A stretch of 34,283 nucleotides of DNA from JAWLBR01 sp041687495 (GTDB taxonomy: Bacteria > Bacillota > Limnochordia > DTU087 > JAAYGB01). Made by a program: the position numbers and the translations under genes. The DNA is taken from positions 1 through 34,283 of the forward strand of contig JAWLBR010000025.1 in the NCBI GenBank assembly GCA_041687495.1. The letters are read 5' to 3'. Within the stretch, counting starts at the first letter, position 1, and each line of letters begins with the position of its first letter. Shown here one piece after another: positions 1 through 8,128 of the stretch. The notes beneath the pieces were generated by a model. It was given only the letters and a program-made list of their open reading frames with translations. It ran no database searches and had not been told where the DNA came from.

Positions 1-96
1 GGTAGCGGGCGCTGGCCGCTTTGTCTTGCTATTTTCTGATCCTTCCCGCGGAACCTATCGATTCTCCTGGATGGTCTTAAGGACTACCTCGATGTT

Positions 97-1215
97 TTAG
101 GGAGGAGTTCCCGGCATGATCATGTTCGAAACTCCAACCACTATTTTACCGAGTTCATGAGCCGTCTCCAGACAACGCATGACCTCCCGCTCTACGTCGT
201 CAGTGGATCCATGCTGCACGGTCTGCACTTGTATGTTCCCAACGAGAGTCGTCTTGGGAAAGCGTTTCCGCAGCTCCACAAGATCCATTCCAGCGCTAGC
301 GTCGATTTCAAAATAGCCATCGATCCCAATAGTATCGAACATCGCATCAGCCACCGGCCAAAGGTTCCCGTCGCTTCCATAGAAATACTTAATCCCACGA
401 GCATGACAAGCATCAACGATCGCCTTAAGCGCCGGAGCGACCACATCAGAGAAGACGGTCGGTGAGATAAGCGGTCCGAGTTTGGAAGCAAAATCCATAC
501 TGTTGAAGCAAACTTCAACCCCGGCTGCAGCGAGTCCTGGGATATCACTTATTATCGGCATCGCCTTTGCCATCAGGTATCTCGCCATGAGATCGGGCCA
601 TAGAGCTGTTGCCATCAGCTCCTCCTCGCAAGAGATATCTACGTTTACCGCTCCACACCCAGTCTTGAGCAAATAGTCGCAGTACTTAACAGTTGCCTTC
701 TTTATCTCTGGAAACGTCCTAGGCTGGTACGAACGACCCTTTTCTTCTTCGCTCTGAACCGCTTGTTGAAACTTCTTTTTGTCAAGTTCTGAGCCAGATA
801 TCCGCAGCTGATTCACTGACTGTTTCGGGTTTTTCCTGGTGAGAAGCTCCAGTTCCGGATCGTAGGTAAGCGTGTACCTTCCAGACTGCTCATCCTCAAA
901 CACGAAGGTGTAATCATCTACTTTGTCGATGGGACGCTGATTCCACCGCCAGTAACCTAAGCGGAGAATATCATGCTCACAGGCCTTAGCCACCGCAACC
1001 GCATCTTGTTCGGAACGTTCAAGAAACTCGGCATGGGCGTCTTCCCCTTCCCATAGGGAGTTCATTTCGCGCCACTGCTGAATTGCTCCACCGACATAGG
1101 CTTCACGGCCCAAAATGACTGATGCGGCATGCCCCGAAAACTGAATGTGGTGTACCGGAACTTTATCAGTTGACTCACCCGAGATAACTGCCAGCACACG
1201 TTCCTTTGGCTTCAT
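97..1215 (-). CDS. URO-D superfamily protein (MtaA/CmuA-like), probably shortened at the C-terminus
   Basis: Uroporphyrinogen-decarboxylase-fold TIM-barrel protein, 372 residues, cytoplasmic. The N-terminus (PKERVLAVISGESTDKVPV) matches the family opening, and the end shows the family features VGNIQVQ and MIMPGTPP. Paralogues in catabolic clusters act as methyltransferase- or decarboxylase-like enzymes of mostly unknown substrate; true haem-pathway HemE is unlikely because no other haem gene is nearby. The ATG has a good ribosome binding site (GGGAGG, 8 nt upstream). Oddity: the family normally continues PGTPPENI..., but here the Glu position is TAA (97-99). The same frame then reads NIEVVLKTIQENR and stops at TAG (55-57), so the ancestral protein was about 386 residues. 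It follows the nitrilase gene on the same strand, but a terminator lies between them. The fold is confident; the reaction is unknown. Confidence 0.8.
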   Translation of the reverse strand: MKPKERVLAVISGESTDKVPVHHIQFSGHAASVILGREAYVGGAIQQWREMNSLWEGEDAHAEFLERSEQDAVAVAKACEHDILRLGYWRWNQRPIDKVDDYTFVFEDEQSGRYTLTYDPELELLTRKNPKQSVNQLRISGSELDKKKFQQAVQSEEEKGRSYQPRTFPEIKKATVKYCDYLLKTGCGAVNVDISCEEELMATALWPDLMARYLMAKAMPIISDIPGLAAAGVEVCFNSMDFASKLGPLISPTVFSDVVAPALKAIVDACHARGIKYFYGSDGNLWPVADAMFDTIGIDGYFEIDASAGMDLVELRKRFPKTTLVGNIQVQTVQHGSTDDVEREVMRCLETAHELGKIVVGVSNMIMPGTPP

Positions 1216-1262
1216 CTGTCATCCTCCCGTACGTGTCACAACTCTTACTGAGGCTGTTGAAC

Positions 1263-1295
1263 AAAAAGAGCCGCACGGAGCGTTCCCCATGCGGC
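1263..1295 (-). terminator. Intrinsic terminator after the nitrilase-like gene
   Basis: On the minus strand a GCCGCA...TGCGGC stem with extra inner pairing is followed directly by TCTTTTTG. It lies 27 nt past the stop of the nitrilase-like gene and before the URO-D gene, so URO-D either has its own promoter or depends on read-through. Confidence 0.8.
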
Positions 1296-1321
1296 CTAGT
1301 TAACTAGGACCTCAAAGCTTG

Positions 1322-2233
1322 CTACCGATTAACCCGGGCGTCATCTTGTACCGACTGGGCCCGCCTGTGATAGTCCCGGTACGACTCAAGGCCAAACTCT
1401 TCTTTAATTCGTGAAATGGGCCACTCCGAGTCGTTGGACTCAATAACAAAGATGTTTTCCTCCGAGAAGGCATCGATGGTGACCTTGGCACCCAGCCTTT
1501 CCTGGACCTGGAGAAGCTTATGATACTGCTGGTCAATATGGAAGATCTCCTTCTCCAAGTCGATGACATCGCACGCCCAACTGTGCCATCTTGAAGTAGA
1601 AGTCAAGATACGACCGGTCTTATCGATGATCTTCGAATGATTAGTCCTCACAGAGGAAACAACATAGTAGAAGTTGGACCACGCATAAGCCTGCAGCGGA
1701 AAACCGCCATCGTAGGCCGATGGCCAAACCACCAGCTCGGCTCCTTTAGCGCCCAGCTGGCTCCAAAGGCTTGGCCAACCAATATCGTAGCATATTGCCA
1801 TTCCGACAACGCCAAAGTCTGTCTTAAACACGGGCACGTCGCTTCCTGGAGTTACTCCAGAATGCTTGATTTCGCCGATCGTAGGATGGTACTTGCCATA
1901 CTTACCGACGAGATTGCCGTCCCGATTGATGAGCCAAGCCATATTGTACTTCTTTCCATCTACCCAGTCGTAACAGCTAGCTACGAGGTAACTTCCCATG
2001 TCCTTCGCCCGAGCTGACAAGAACTCAAGGATTTCCTCCGTCATTGTGTCGGTCACCGGACGATTCGAAACACCTGTTTCGAGGAAAATCTCCGGCAGGC
2101 AAACCAGGTCAGGAGCCAATGGAGCTACGCTGCGCAGGATCTCTTCTGTCTTCTCGATGTTGCCTTGGACTGAGATCCCCCGTCTCATCTCCTCGTTACA
2201 ACAAGTGGTGACTACCCTTGCTTTCCTTGGCAT
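1322..2233 (-). CDS. Carbon-nitrogen hydrolase (nitrilase superfamily)
   Basis: Amidase/nitrilase-fold enzyme of 303 residues that hydrolyses a non-peptide C-N bond; the substrate is not identifiable. The catalytic Glu-Lys-Cys triad is visible: Glu48 in CLPEIF, Lys114 in YGKYHP and Cys148 in AICYDIGWP. The length is normal for an amidohydrolase of this superfamily. I chose the ATG at 2231-2233 because AAGGAGGG lies 6-7 nt upstream; the frame stays open for another 28 codons but without a comparable binding site. It sits downstream of the enolase-superfamily gene with a 172-nt gap, so it may have its own promoter, and its transcript ends at the hairpin at 1263-1295. There is no signal peptide, so it should act in the cytoplasm, perhaps on an amide- or nitrile-containing intermediate. 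Confidence 0.9.
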   Translation of the reverse strand: MPRKARVVTTCCNEEMRRGISVQGNIEKTEEILRSVAPLAPDLVCLPEIFLETGVSNRPVTDTMTEEILEFLSARAKDMGSYLVASCYDWVDGKKYNMAWLINRDGNLVGKYGKYHPTIGEIKHSGVTPGSDVPVFKTDFGVVGMAICYDIGWPSLWSQLGAKGAELVVWPSAYDGGFPLQAYAWSNFYYVVSSVRTNHSKIIDKTGRILTSTSRWHSWACDVIDLEKEIFHIDQQYHKLLQVQERLGAKVTIDAFSEENIFVIESNDSEWPISRIKEEFGLESYRDYHRRAQSVQDDARVNR

Positions 2234-2405
2234 ATCCAGCCCTCCTTTTGATAACATCGACTGGTCAATACGATCACTCATACCCTCAATTAGGTAACGC
2301 TGAGCAAAGCCAAACACCTACCAACCCTACGGGCTAGCAATCTTCGCCAAGAAAATTGTTAGATTTCGACAGGACCAACTCACCGCTGTGTTTGTTTGAT
2401 TTCAC

Positions 2406-3809
2406 CTACCTTGCAAAGGCGAATGCAGGGCGTGGAAGAGCTCTGTCAATCTCCTCGATTCGATAGCCAAATCCTTGCCCGCCCAAACTGCTCAGGTCAA
2501 CCTCACCGTTTCTGCGGCGATAGATTCCAGGATGAACTGCTTCTTCAGGCAGTGATGCGTCTGGATAGAACTGCATGGAATTGGTCTCAACTCCCATAAT
2601 TGTTCCGGCGTGAGCGGCCAGCAAAGCATGTGGAATCTGCGCCAGCATGGGATTTGTTAGGTCCTGCACCATAAGGGTCATTCCATGAGCTTTCGCCCAA
2701 CACAGGCTCAAGAGCGCTCCGGTTTGGGTCTTGCAGGTCTTTAGGGCTACTCCAGACCATCCCAGCTCTCTGCCCAGCCGAATCAGATGCCAATCGTGGG
2801 CACTCTCATCCATAAAGAGAGGCTTACGCGCTGAAACGCTGTGTACATCAATCCGATTGCTTTCCAGATCATATGGAAAAGGTTGCTCAACGTACAGAAT
2901 CATTCCATACAATCTAGGGTGCTCGATCAGCAATCGATCCAAGATCTCGGTTACGTAGGCGGGGTCGGTCACCGTACAGTTAAAGTCAGTAGTCAACCAC
3001 AAAACGCCGTGGTCTACTGCGATTTTTCCTACCCTTACTATCCGGTCGTAATCCCATTCCGGGTCATTTCCCCGCAGTTTTACTTTGAGACACTTTAGTC
3101 CATCCCGCTCGATCCACTCGGAAAGCACAACTGGATAGCCGTCGTCGGGTTGTTCACTAGTCAGTTCGTGAGCGTCAGTGTAGTCCTTTCCGCCAACTAA
3201 GTGCCAAGCCACAAGCCTCTCAGGCACGGGTGACGCGAAATAGTCAGAGGGGTACTTACCGGCAAAGGAGATATCCGCGCCAGAGGCTGGTGTGAGGAAA
3301 CTAGCCAGATCTCTGGTCATGTACTGCGATGTATATGTCTGGTAAACCGGTAAGGCATTGGCGTTTCCATACGCGTCGTGCAGCGCAATATCAAAGGCCG
3401 AAGCACACACTAGAGCCGCTAGCCACGGCATAGGTTCTTTATCGCCCCGCTGTTGGTTGAATCTACTCAAGACCTCGGTTAGCTGAGACTCAATAAAGTC
3501 GTAGCCAATCTCCATTGCATGACCAGTTGCCGAGTAGTCACTCCAGGCTTCCGCCAGGCGAAGACAGAAGTCCTTCAGGGCTTGGTGTCTCTCTTCATAG
3601 GACAGTTGACTAGGCCACACCCACTGCACACTCAGTGGCGTCTCGCCCCAGCCTTCAACTCGCCGACCGTCCATAGTAGCGACCGTAAGCCGGATCCTGG
3701 CACACGTAACATGAGTTAGGGTCTCCGGGCCGAACTTCAACGGAACTCTAGTTTTGATCGGCAGAAAGTACACAGCCACTCCAGTGCACTGGACATCACT
3801 CTTGCGCAT
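2406..3809 (-). CDS. Enolase-superfamily enzyme (mandelate racemase/muconate cycloisomerase-like)
   Basis: Enolase-superfamily protein of 467 residues, likely a sugar-acid dehydratase or racemase that abstracts the alpha-proton of a carboxylate using Mg2+. Visible catalytic elements in order: KVKL (Lys242/Lys244), the metal ligands Asp275 in TTDFN, Glu308 in VEQPF and Asp334 in FMDES, and a C-terminal ALKTCK (Lys357/Lys360). It is longer than the usual 350-400 residues, with extra sequence between the capping domain and the barrel (roughly residues 160-235). The ATG follows GGGGAGG at 11 nt. The gene lies 48 nt downstream of a sugar isomerase-like gene and is probably co-transcribed with it and the dehydrogenase. 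The lysine pattern suggests an MLE- or MR-like chemistry, but the substrate cannot be named from sequence alone. Confidence 0.85.
   Translation of the reverse strand: MRKSDVQCTGVAVYFLPIKTRVPLKFGPETLTHVTCARIRLTVATMDGRRVEGWGETPLSVQWVWPSQLSYEERHQALKDFCLRLAEAWSDYSATGHAMEIGYDFIESQLTEVLSRFNQQRGDKEPMPWLAALVCASAFDIALHDAYGNANALPVYQTYTSQYMTRDLASFLTPASGADISFAGKYPSDYFASPVPERLVAWHLVGGKDYTDAHELTSEQPDDGYPVVLSEWIERDGLKCLKVKLRGNDPEWDYDRIVRVGKIAVDHGVLWLTTDFNCTVTDPAYVTEILDRLLIEHPRLYGMILYVEQPFPYDLESNRIDVHSVSARKPLFMDESAHDWHLIRLGRELGWSGVALKTCKTQTGALLSLCWAKAHGMTLMVQDLTNPMLAQIPHALLAAHAGTIMGVETNSMQFYPDASLPEEAVHPGIYRRRNGEVDLSSLGGQGFGYRIEEIDRALPRPAFAFAR
3780..3793. promoter_or_regulatory. Perfect 14-bp palindrome, possible operator inside the enolase-like gene
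   Basis: TCCAGTGCACTGGA is a perfect palindrome about 15 bp inside the 5' end of the enolase-superfamily gene. Its centre, AGTGCA, also occurs in the direct repeats upstream of the Gfo/Idh/MocA gene. It could bind a dimeric regulator or be a coincidence of coding sequence. Confidence 0.25.
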
Positions 3810-3857
3810 TATAAGCTCTACCTCCCCGAGAACACATGTGTACGTAGAGTCTGGTTC

Positions 3858-4658
3858 CTAAAGCAGCAAAGATTTGGCGTAGTTCAAGTCCTCGGCGATC
3901 AGCGAATCCACCAAACTCTCGGCGGTGTATTCAGCGGTCAAGCAAACAACACCCTCGTACTGTCTCTCCTTCAGATAAGCGGCAATGCGCGACCATGAAG
4001 ACAGCCCCTGCTTTCCGGTAGTCCAGTGCACTTTCCATTCTGCACTTTCAACCTCTGGGCCAGCCGTGCGTTCCCAGTAGGCGTTCTTCAGATTAACCAT
4101 GCACAAGTGATCCCAGACCGCATCTAGGCCCATCTCAGGTTCTTCGCCATCGAGAGCGGTGTGTGCTGCATCCCAGATTGCGGCTATGTATTTCGGATCA
4201 TAGTCCTGAAGTAAATGCAGCAAACCCAGCGAGTTGGGGGGCACAAACTTGTTGCAGTGATTTTGTACACCAACTACAATGCCGTAGCGCTCACACAGCG
4301 GTACCAGTGAATCAAGGTCTTCTCTTGCTCTACGCTCACTGGCGAGGTATCCTTCAGGCCCTACGTGGTACATCACACGGATAACTGGGACTCCCGACTG
4401 GGCACAAGCCTCAAAGGCCTCTTCGGTNNNNNNNNNNGTCGTCGGACCAGCGACACTGGCGACGGCAATCCCATGATCCCGTAGCTGGCGTACAGCCTCA
4501 GGTAATCCAGTCCTGATATTCTCAGGCTGCACCTGAAAACCCTCACGGATAGGTAGTTCTAAAGCATCAAACCCCCAAGCAGCCACTTGGTTACCAAGCT
4601 CGGTTAGAGAAAGCTTGGGCCATGGCTTTGTAAACACGGAGAAGCTAATTGAACTCAT
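3858..4658 (-). CDS. Sugar phosphate isomerase/epimerase family protein (contains assembly gap)
   Basis: TIM-barrel protein of the AP-endonuclease-2/xylose-isomerase-like fold, about 266 residues, expected to isomerise or epimerise a sugar or keto-sugar using a divalent metal. Family signatures include ALELPIREG near the N-terminus, GVPVIRVMYHVGP after the gap, VGVQNHCNKF and the C-terminal segment EGVVCLTAEY. The ATG at 4656-4658 has AAAGGTGG 8 nt upstream; a longer in-frame start exists but lacks a site. Ten Ns interrupt the gene at 4428-4437, replacing about four codons between SVAGPT and TEEAFEACA. The reading frame agrees on both sides, so the gap is probably about the right size. It lies between the 2-hydroxyacid dehydrogenase and the enolase-like gene, consistent with one sugar-acid pathway. 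Confidence 0.82.
   Translation of the reverse strand: MSSISFSVFTKPWPKLSLTELGNQVAAWGFDALELPIREGFQVQPENIRTGLPEAVRQLRDHGIAVASVAGPTXXXXTEEAFEACAQSGVPVIRVMYHVGPEGYLASERRAREDLDSLVPLCERYGIVVGVQNHCNKFVPPNSLGLLHLLQDYDPKYIAAIWDAAHTALDGEEPEMGLDAVWDHLCMVNLKNAYWERTAGPEVESAEWKVHWTTGKQGLSSWSRIAAYLKERQYEGVVCLTAEYTAESLVDSLIAEDLNYAKSLLL
4428..4437. other. Assembly gap (10 Ns)
   Basis: A run of ten unknown bases lies inside the isomerase gene. Ten is a common placeholder size, so the true length is uncertain, but the flanking reading frame is kept and the conserved spacing looks right. Confidence 0.99.
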
Positions 4659-4737
4659 ATGGTCTACCACCTTTCGAAAAACCAAATTGTATAGTAATTC
4701 AACGCTCAAATGAGGAGCATTGCACCAGACCTGCCCG

Positions 4738-5739
4738 TTAGGCCATCTGGCTGAGCTTGCTGCCGTCGACAGAGTGCATCGCCTTCTGACCGGTCAGCAC
4801 TCTTTCACAGTCGCGGACCATTGCCAGCGCCATTTCCCAACGCCGTTTGTACGCAGGGCCAGCAACATGAGGAGTCAGAATCACGTTTTCCAGCTTGCGT
4901 AAAGGGCTATCAGCTGCCAAAGGTTCCTTCTCGTAGACATCAAGTACCGCACTGATGCGACCTGATTGCAGTTCGCCAATTAGTGCGACTTCGTCGATGA
5001 GAGCACCCCTGGCGGTGTTGATGAGCAATGCTCCGTCTGAGATCAATGCCAGCTTTTCGGCGGAAATCATGTGGTTAGTTTCCGGAAGAGCGGCGGCATG
5101 TAGCGAAATAACTCCCGACCGTTGCAGAAGTTCATCGAGCTCACACACTGTAACGCCCAGTTTCGCAGCCTCGTCTGGGGAGATGAACGGATCGTAAGCT
5201 AGCACCTGGCACTGAAACGGCTGCAACAATTGCAGAAAAGATCTAGCGGTCATTCCAAGCCCGACTAGTCCTACAACCTGGCCATACAGACTATCGTGGA
5301 TATGGTAATCCCCGTCCTTCCACTCCCCATCCCTCATTGCACGATCGTTTCTCGTCAGTTTGCGCAATCCAGCAATAGCAGACATCAGACATGCCTCTCC
5401 AACAAATTTAGCGATAATTGCAGCGCTGCCTGATACGGTGACCCCTTTCTGAAAGACCTCTGGTGTGACAATCGGCTTGATACTACCAGCTGCGTGACCA
5501 ATAAAGCGCAGTTGCGGACATTGAGCAACCACTTCAGCATCAAACTTAGGGGAACCCCAGCTGGTGATGGCTCCATCAACATCATGGGCCAGCTCGATGA
5601 GCCCCTCTCTGTCGAGTCTAGCGACATCAGTTGTTTTGATTTCGGCAAATGACGCCAATCGCTCTAGCACAGGGCGAGGAAAAAGCTCGTCATATAAATC
5701 GCCTGTGGGAAGCAGCAACACCTTGAAATTCCTGTCCAT
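4738..5739 (-). CDS. D-isomer-specific 2-hydroxyacid dehydrogenase (NAD-binding)
   Basis: NAD(P)-dependent 2-hydroxyacid dehydrogenase of 333 residues, interconverting a 2-hydroxyacid and a 2-oxoacid in the cytoplasm. The Rossmann motif GLVGLGMTAR (Gly160-x-Gly162) and the acidic residue after the second strand (Asp183 in AYDPF, which favours NAD) are present. The catalytic trio is Arg244 in NTARGAL, Glu272 in DVYEKEP and His291 in LTPHVAG. It resembles phosphoglycerate or hydroxypyruvate dehydrogenases, but no serine pathway gene is nearby and there is no ACT domain. The ATG has GGGAG 8 nt upstream. It begins 17 nt after the AraC regulator ends and is followed by the isomerase gene, so it probably belongs to an operon controlled by that regulator. 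The exact substrate is open. Confidence 0.9.
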   Translation of the reverse strand: MDRNFKVLLLPTGDLYDELFPRPVLERLASFAEIKTTDVARLDREGLIELAHDVDGAITSWGSPKFDAEVVAQCPQLRFIGHAAGSIKPIVTPEVFQKGVTVSGSAAIIAKFVGEACLMSAIAGLRKLTRNDRAMRDGEWKDGDYHIHDSLYGQVVGLVGLGMTARSFLQLLQPFQCQVLAYDPFISPDEAAKLGVTVCELDELLQRSGVISLHAAALPETNHMISAEKLALISDGALLINTARGALIDEVALIGELQSGRISAVLDVYEKEPLAADSPLRKLENVILTPHVAGPAYKRRWEMALAMVRDCERVLTGQKAMHSVDGSKLSQMA

Positions 5740-5756
5740 TCGATCATCTCCCGCCT

Positions 5757-6653
5757 CTATTCGATACTCCGATTAACCTCGTGCCCGGTTGCCCGATAGT
5801 CACTCGGAGAAATATCCAGCTTGCTGCGAAAAACTCGGTCAAAGTAGCTGTGATTTCTATATCCCACGGCAGCTGCAATCTCAGACACCTCAAGCTCAGA
5901 GTACATAAGCAGGTGCTTTGCTCGCTCCAGCCGCAACTTGGTAAGGTATTCGATCACAGTCCGGCCGGTAACTTTCTTAAAGACACCACTTAGGTAACTG
6001 GGGCTGAGATGAACATGCTCGGCTACGTCTGACAACTTGAGATCTTCATGGTACCTCCCCTCCAGGTACTCAATTACCTGGGCGCAGACCGCACTGTGAA
6101 AACCGATCCTCCCGGTTCGCGCCGATAAAACCTGGTTTCGTTCATGCACTTTGCGAACGACCCAGATAAATAATTCCGTGACCTGATTCTCCACTACGGA
6201 TTTCCAGGCGGATCGTTTCGCAGCAATTTCGTTCAAGATCCCCTTAACCAAGAACTGGGCTTCCCCAGAACCATCGTGAAGTCTGATGTGGTCACCGCCT
6301 TTGAGGTGGTGACCCATACCATCCAATCTGGTCAATACAGCTTTTACATCAAACATGTGACAAGTTGTGCGAGCATAAGTATGAATAGTGTGACACGTAC
6401 CAGGCTTGATCAGAAAGATATCACCAGGAGTCGCATCAAGGACTATGCCAGCGATGTTGACTTGAGCGGTCCCATCTAGCACATACCAGAGCTGCCAATA
6501 CTCATCGTGAGAGTGATAATCGCTTACGTCTAGACTGGTCGGAGTGTAATACTCAATGTCAAGAATCTCATGGAGTTCGAGTGAAAATCGCTCTTTATAG
6601 AATTCGCTCACATCGTGGTAGAAGCGGCGAATGTCCTCGGACACCCTAATCAC
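5757..6653 (-). CDS. AraC-family transcriptional regulator with cupin-like sensor
   Basis: Regulator of 298 residues. The N-terminal half is cupin-like (YHSHDEYWQLWYVLDG, then PGDIFLIKPGTCHTIHT), the usual arabinose-type sugar-sensing domain. The C-terminal ~100 residues form two helix-turn-helix units (LSDVAEHVHLSPSYLSGVFK and VSEIAAAVGYRNHSYFDRVF) followed by the typical PSDYR. It probably senses a sugar or sugar acid and activates the adjacent catabolic genes. The start is GTG (6651-6653); no good ribosome binding site precedes it, so the start is uncertain by a few codons. It lies between the Gfo/Idh/MocA gene and the dehydrogenase on the same strand. The spaced direct repeats at 7825-7855 are a candidate binding site. 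Confidence 0.93.
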   Translation of the reverse strand: MIRVSEDIRRFYHDVSEFYKERFSLELHEILDIEYYTPTSLDVSDYHSHDEYWQLWYVLDGTAQVNIAGIVLDATPGDIFLIKPGTCHTIHTYARTTCHMFDVKAVLTRLDGMGHHLKGGDHIRLHDGSGEAQFLVKGILNEIAAKRSAWKSVVENQVTELFIWVVRKVHERNQVLSARTGRIGFHSAVCAQVIEYLEGRYHEDLKLSDVAEHVHLSPSYLSGVFKKVTGRTVIEYLTKLRLERAKHLLMYSELEVSEIAAAVGYRNHSYFDRVFRSKLDISPSDYRATGHEVNRSIE

Positions 6654-6716
6654 CCCGTCATAGGAAGATAATCATCTTTCACTAGAGAAACGCTCCAAAG
6701 ACAAGGCTATTCACAC

Positions 6717-7769
6717 CTAATGCCCTACCTCGGTTGCCCCGCCTTGAGACCTGTTACTGTGCGATGCGTCGTAGATTCTCCCGATCAAGTCAATGGATTT
6801 TAGGGCTTCTTCCCCTGTGACGCTTGGATCCCGTCGCTGCAGAATAGCGCTTGTCATATCGGCTATGACTCTTGCGTGACCTGCCGCCGAAATATCGCTC
6901 GGATTTGCTCCGCCACTGGACTCTGCTCCATAGGAACTAAACTGATCAACGGCTGTAACCTCTTTACCCATGCACTGTAGGTAAATAATGTCCGTTCCGC
7001 TCAAAATCAGCGAACCCTCAGTTCCGTGGATGGAGATTGTCGCAGGTAAGCCTGGATACGTTGCGGTAGTTGCTGTGATCGCTCCCAAGGCACCATTGTC
7101 AAACAGAACACAAGCCGCAGCAGTATCCTCTGTCTCAATCGGGTGATGCAGGGTCTGCGCATAAGCCGACACCTCAGCCACCGAACCTACGAGCCACTGC
7201 AGCAGATCGATGGTATGGATACTCTGGTTCATCAATACGCCGCCACCGTCAAGGGCCCAAGTTCCTCTCCACTTTGACCTTGAGTAATACTCTGAACTAC
7301 GATGCCACTTTATCTGAGCCTCTGCTAGAACAATTCGCCCCAAGGCACCTTGCTGTAGCAGCCGCTTGGCTCTGACAATGTCGTCATAGAAACGATACTG
7401 CAGGACGCAACCTAAGGTCACGCCATTTTGGCGACACGAGTCCACGATCTGCTTCGCCCTCTCGTATGTAGCCTCCAGCGGCTTCTCCACTAACAGATTC
7501 TTCCGATGCTCTGCGACCTTCTGGGCAATGGGAAGGCGACTGCCGCTTGGTGTACAAAGGATAACTACGCTGACCGTCCCGTCCTCAAGCAGATTCGTCA
7601 GACTCGAGTAAGCCTTTACACCAAAGCTTTCTGCAGCATCTCTAGCCAGTTGTGGCACAGCATCGTATACTCCGATCAAAGCTGCATTCTCAATCTTTTT
7701 CAACGCAGCGGCGTGGAACCGACCAATGGTTCCGCAACCGACTATGGCATATCCAACTTTCCCAACCAC
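6717..7769 (-). CDS. Gfo/Idh/MocA family NAD(P)-dependent oxidoreductase
   Basis: Oxidoreductase of 350 residues, typical of inositol, scyllo-inositol, glucose-fructose or sugar-amide dehydrogenases. The Rossmann motif is VGCGTIGRFH (residues 10-19), followed by the family hallmark EKP (95-97) with its catalytic lysine. The C-terminal domain motif GGGVLMNQSIHTIDLLQWLVG contains the expected catalytic His near Ile-Asp. The start is GTG with GAGGTG 7 nt upstream. It is probably the first gene of the minus-strand cluster with the AraC regulator, dehydrogenase and isomerase. A near-consensus -10 box (TAGAAT) with flanking direct repeats lies upstream. Substrate specificity in this family cannot be read from sequence. 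Confidence 0.92.
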   Translation of the reverse strand: MVGKVGYAIVGCGTIGRFHAAALKKIENAALIGVYDAVPQLARDAAESFGVKAYSSLTNLLEDGTVSVVILCTPSGSRLPIAQKVAEHRKNLLVEKPLEATYERAKQIVDSCRQNGVTLGCVLQYRFYDDIVRAKRLLQQGALGRIVLAEAQIKWHRSSEYYSRSKWRGTWALDGGGVLMNQSIHTIDLLQWLVGSVAEVSAYAQTLHHPIETEDTAAACVLFDNGALGAITATTATYPGLPATISIHGTEGSLILSGTDIIYLQCMGKEVTAVDQFSSYGAESSGGANPSDISAAGHARVIADMTSAILQRRDPSVTGEEALKSIDLIGRIYDASHSNRSQGGATEVGH

Positions 7770-7824
7770 AATATCACCTCAGCGGCATCTTTTACTAAGT
7801 ATGTTCAGCAACACGATTCTGGCA

Positions 7825-7855
7825 CCTTTGCACTATTCTATGGTTGCCTTGCACT
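7825..7855 (-). promoter_or_regulatory. Direct repeats flanking a -10 box, candidate AraC-type operator
   Basis: Read on the minus strand, AGTGCAAGG and AGTGCAAAGG are direct repeats whose starts are 21 bp apart, and TAGAAT (one mismatch to the -10 consensus) lies between them. Two-turn direct-repeat spacing is typical of AraC-family half-sites. They lie roughly 55-85 bp upstream of the Gfo/Idh/MocA start. I see no good -35 box, as would be expected for an activator-dependent promoter. Confidence 0.4.
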
Positions 7856-7951
7856 TTATTGTTGACTGGCTAGTCTCAATAACCTTGTACTTGAGAGACA
7901 CTGAAGCACTCGCAGTAGAAAGACCCTGCAAAAAAGCGGGAAAATCTACGC

Positions 7952-7981
7952 AAAAAGAAAACCCGACCGTCCTTGCGGTCG
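7952..7981 (-). terminator. Intrinsic terminator after the channel-like gene
   Basis: On the minus strand CGACCG...CGGTCG forms a 6-bp hairpin followed by GGGTTTTCTTTTT. It lies about 150 nt after the stop of the channel-like gene and would end the transporter/channel transcript. Confidence 0.75.
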
Positions 7982-8128
7982 AGTCCCAATTTTGTGCTCA
8001 GATAGTCAGCAATCCATGGTAGTTTTGGTTCGCTTACCCGTCTGCCTGGAATCCTCTGTGAGTTCATCCACTCCGCTCGCCTCGTCATCGCCCAAGCATC
8101 GACCAAGCAGAAACGCCCATCACCCGAA

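Larger units (their letters stand above)
7770..8128. other. Gene-free intergenic region with a terminator and a putative operator
   Basis: About 360 bp without a supportable gene. A 76-codon open frame (7876-8106, minus) has no ribosome binding site and runs through a terminator. The region holds the terminator of the membrane-protein transcript at 7952-7981 and the presumed promoter and repeats of the Gfo/Idh/MocA gene at 7825-7855. Confidence 0.7.

Noticed and set aside
4428..4437. Possible frameshift or broken gene at the N run
   Set aside because: The reading frame is the same on both sides and family spacing is kept, so it is an assembly gap rather than a biological break.
7876..8106. 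76-codon minus-strand open frame
   Set aside because: No ribosome binding site, no recognisable protein features, and it runs through an intrinsic terminator.
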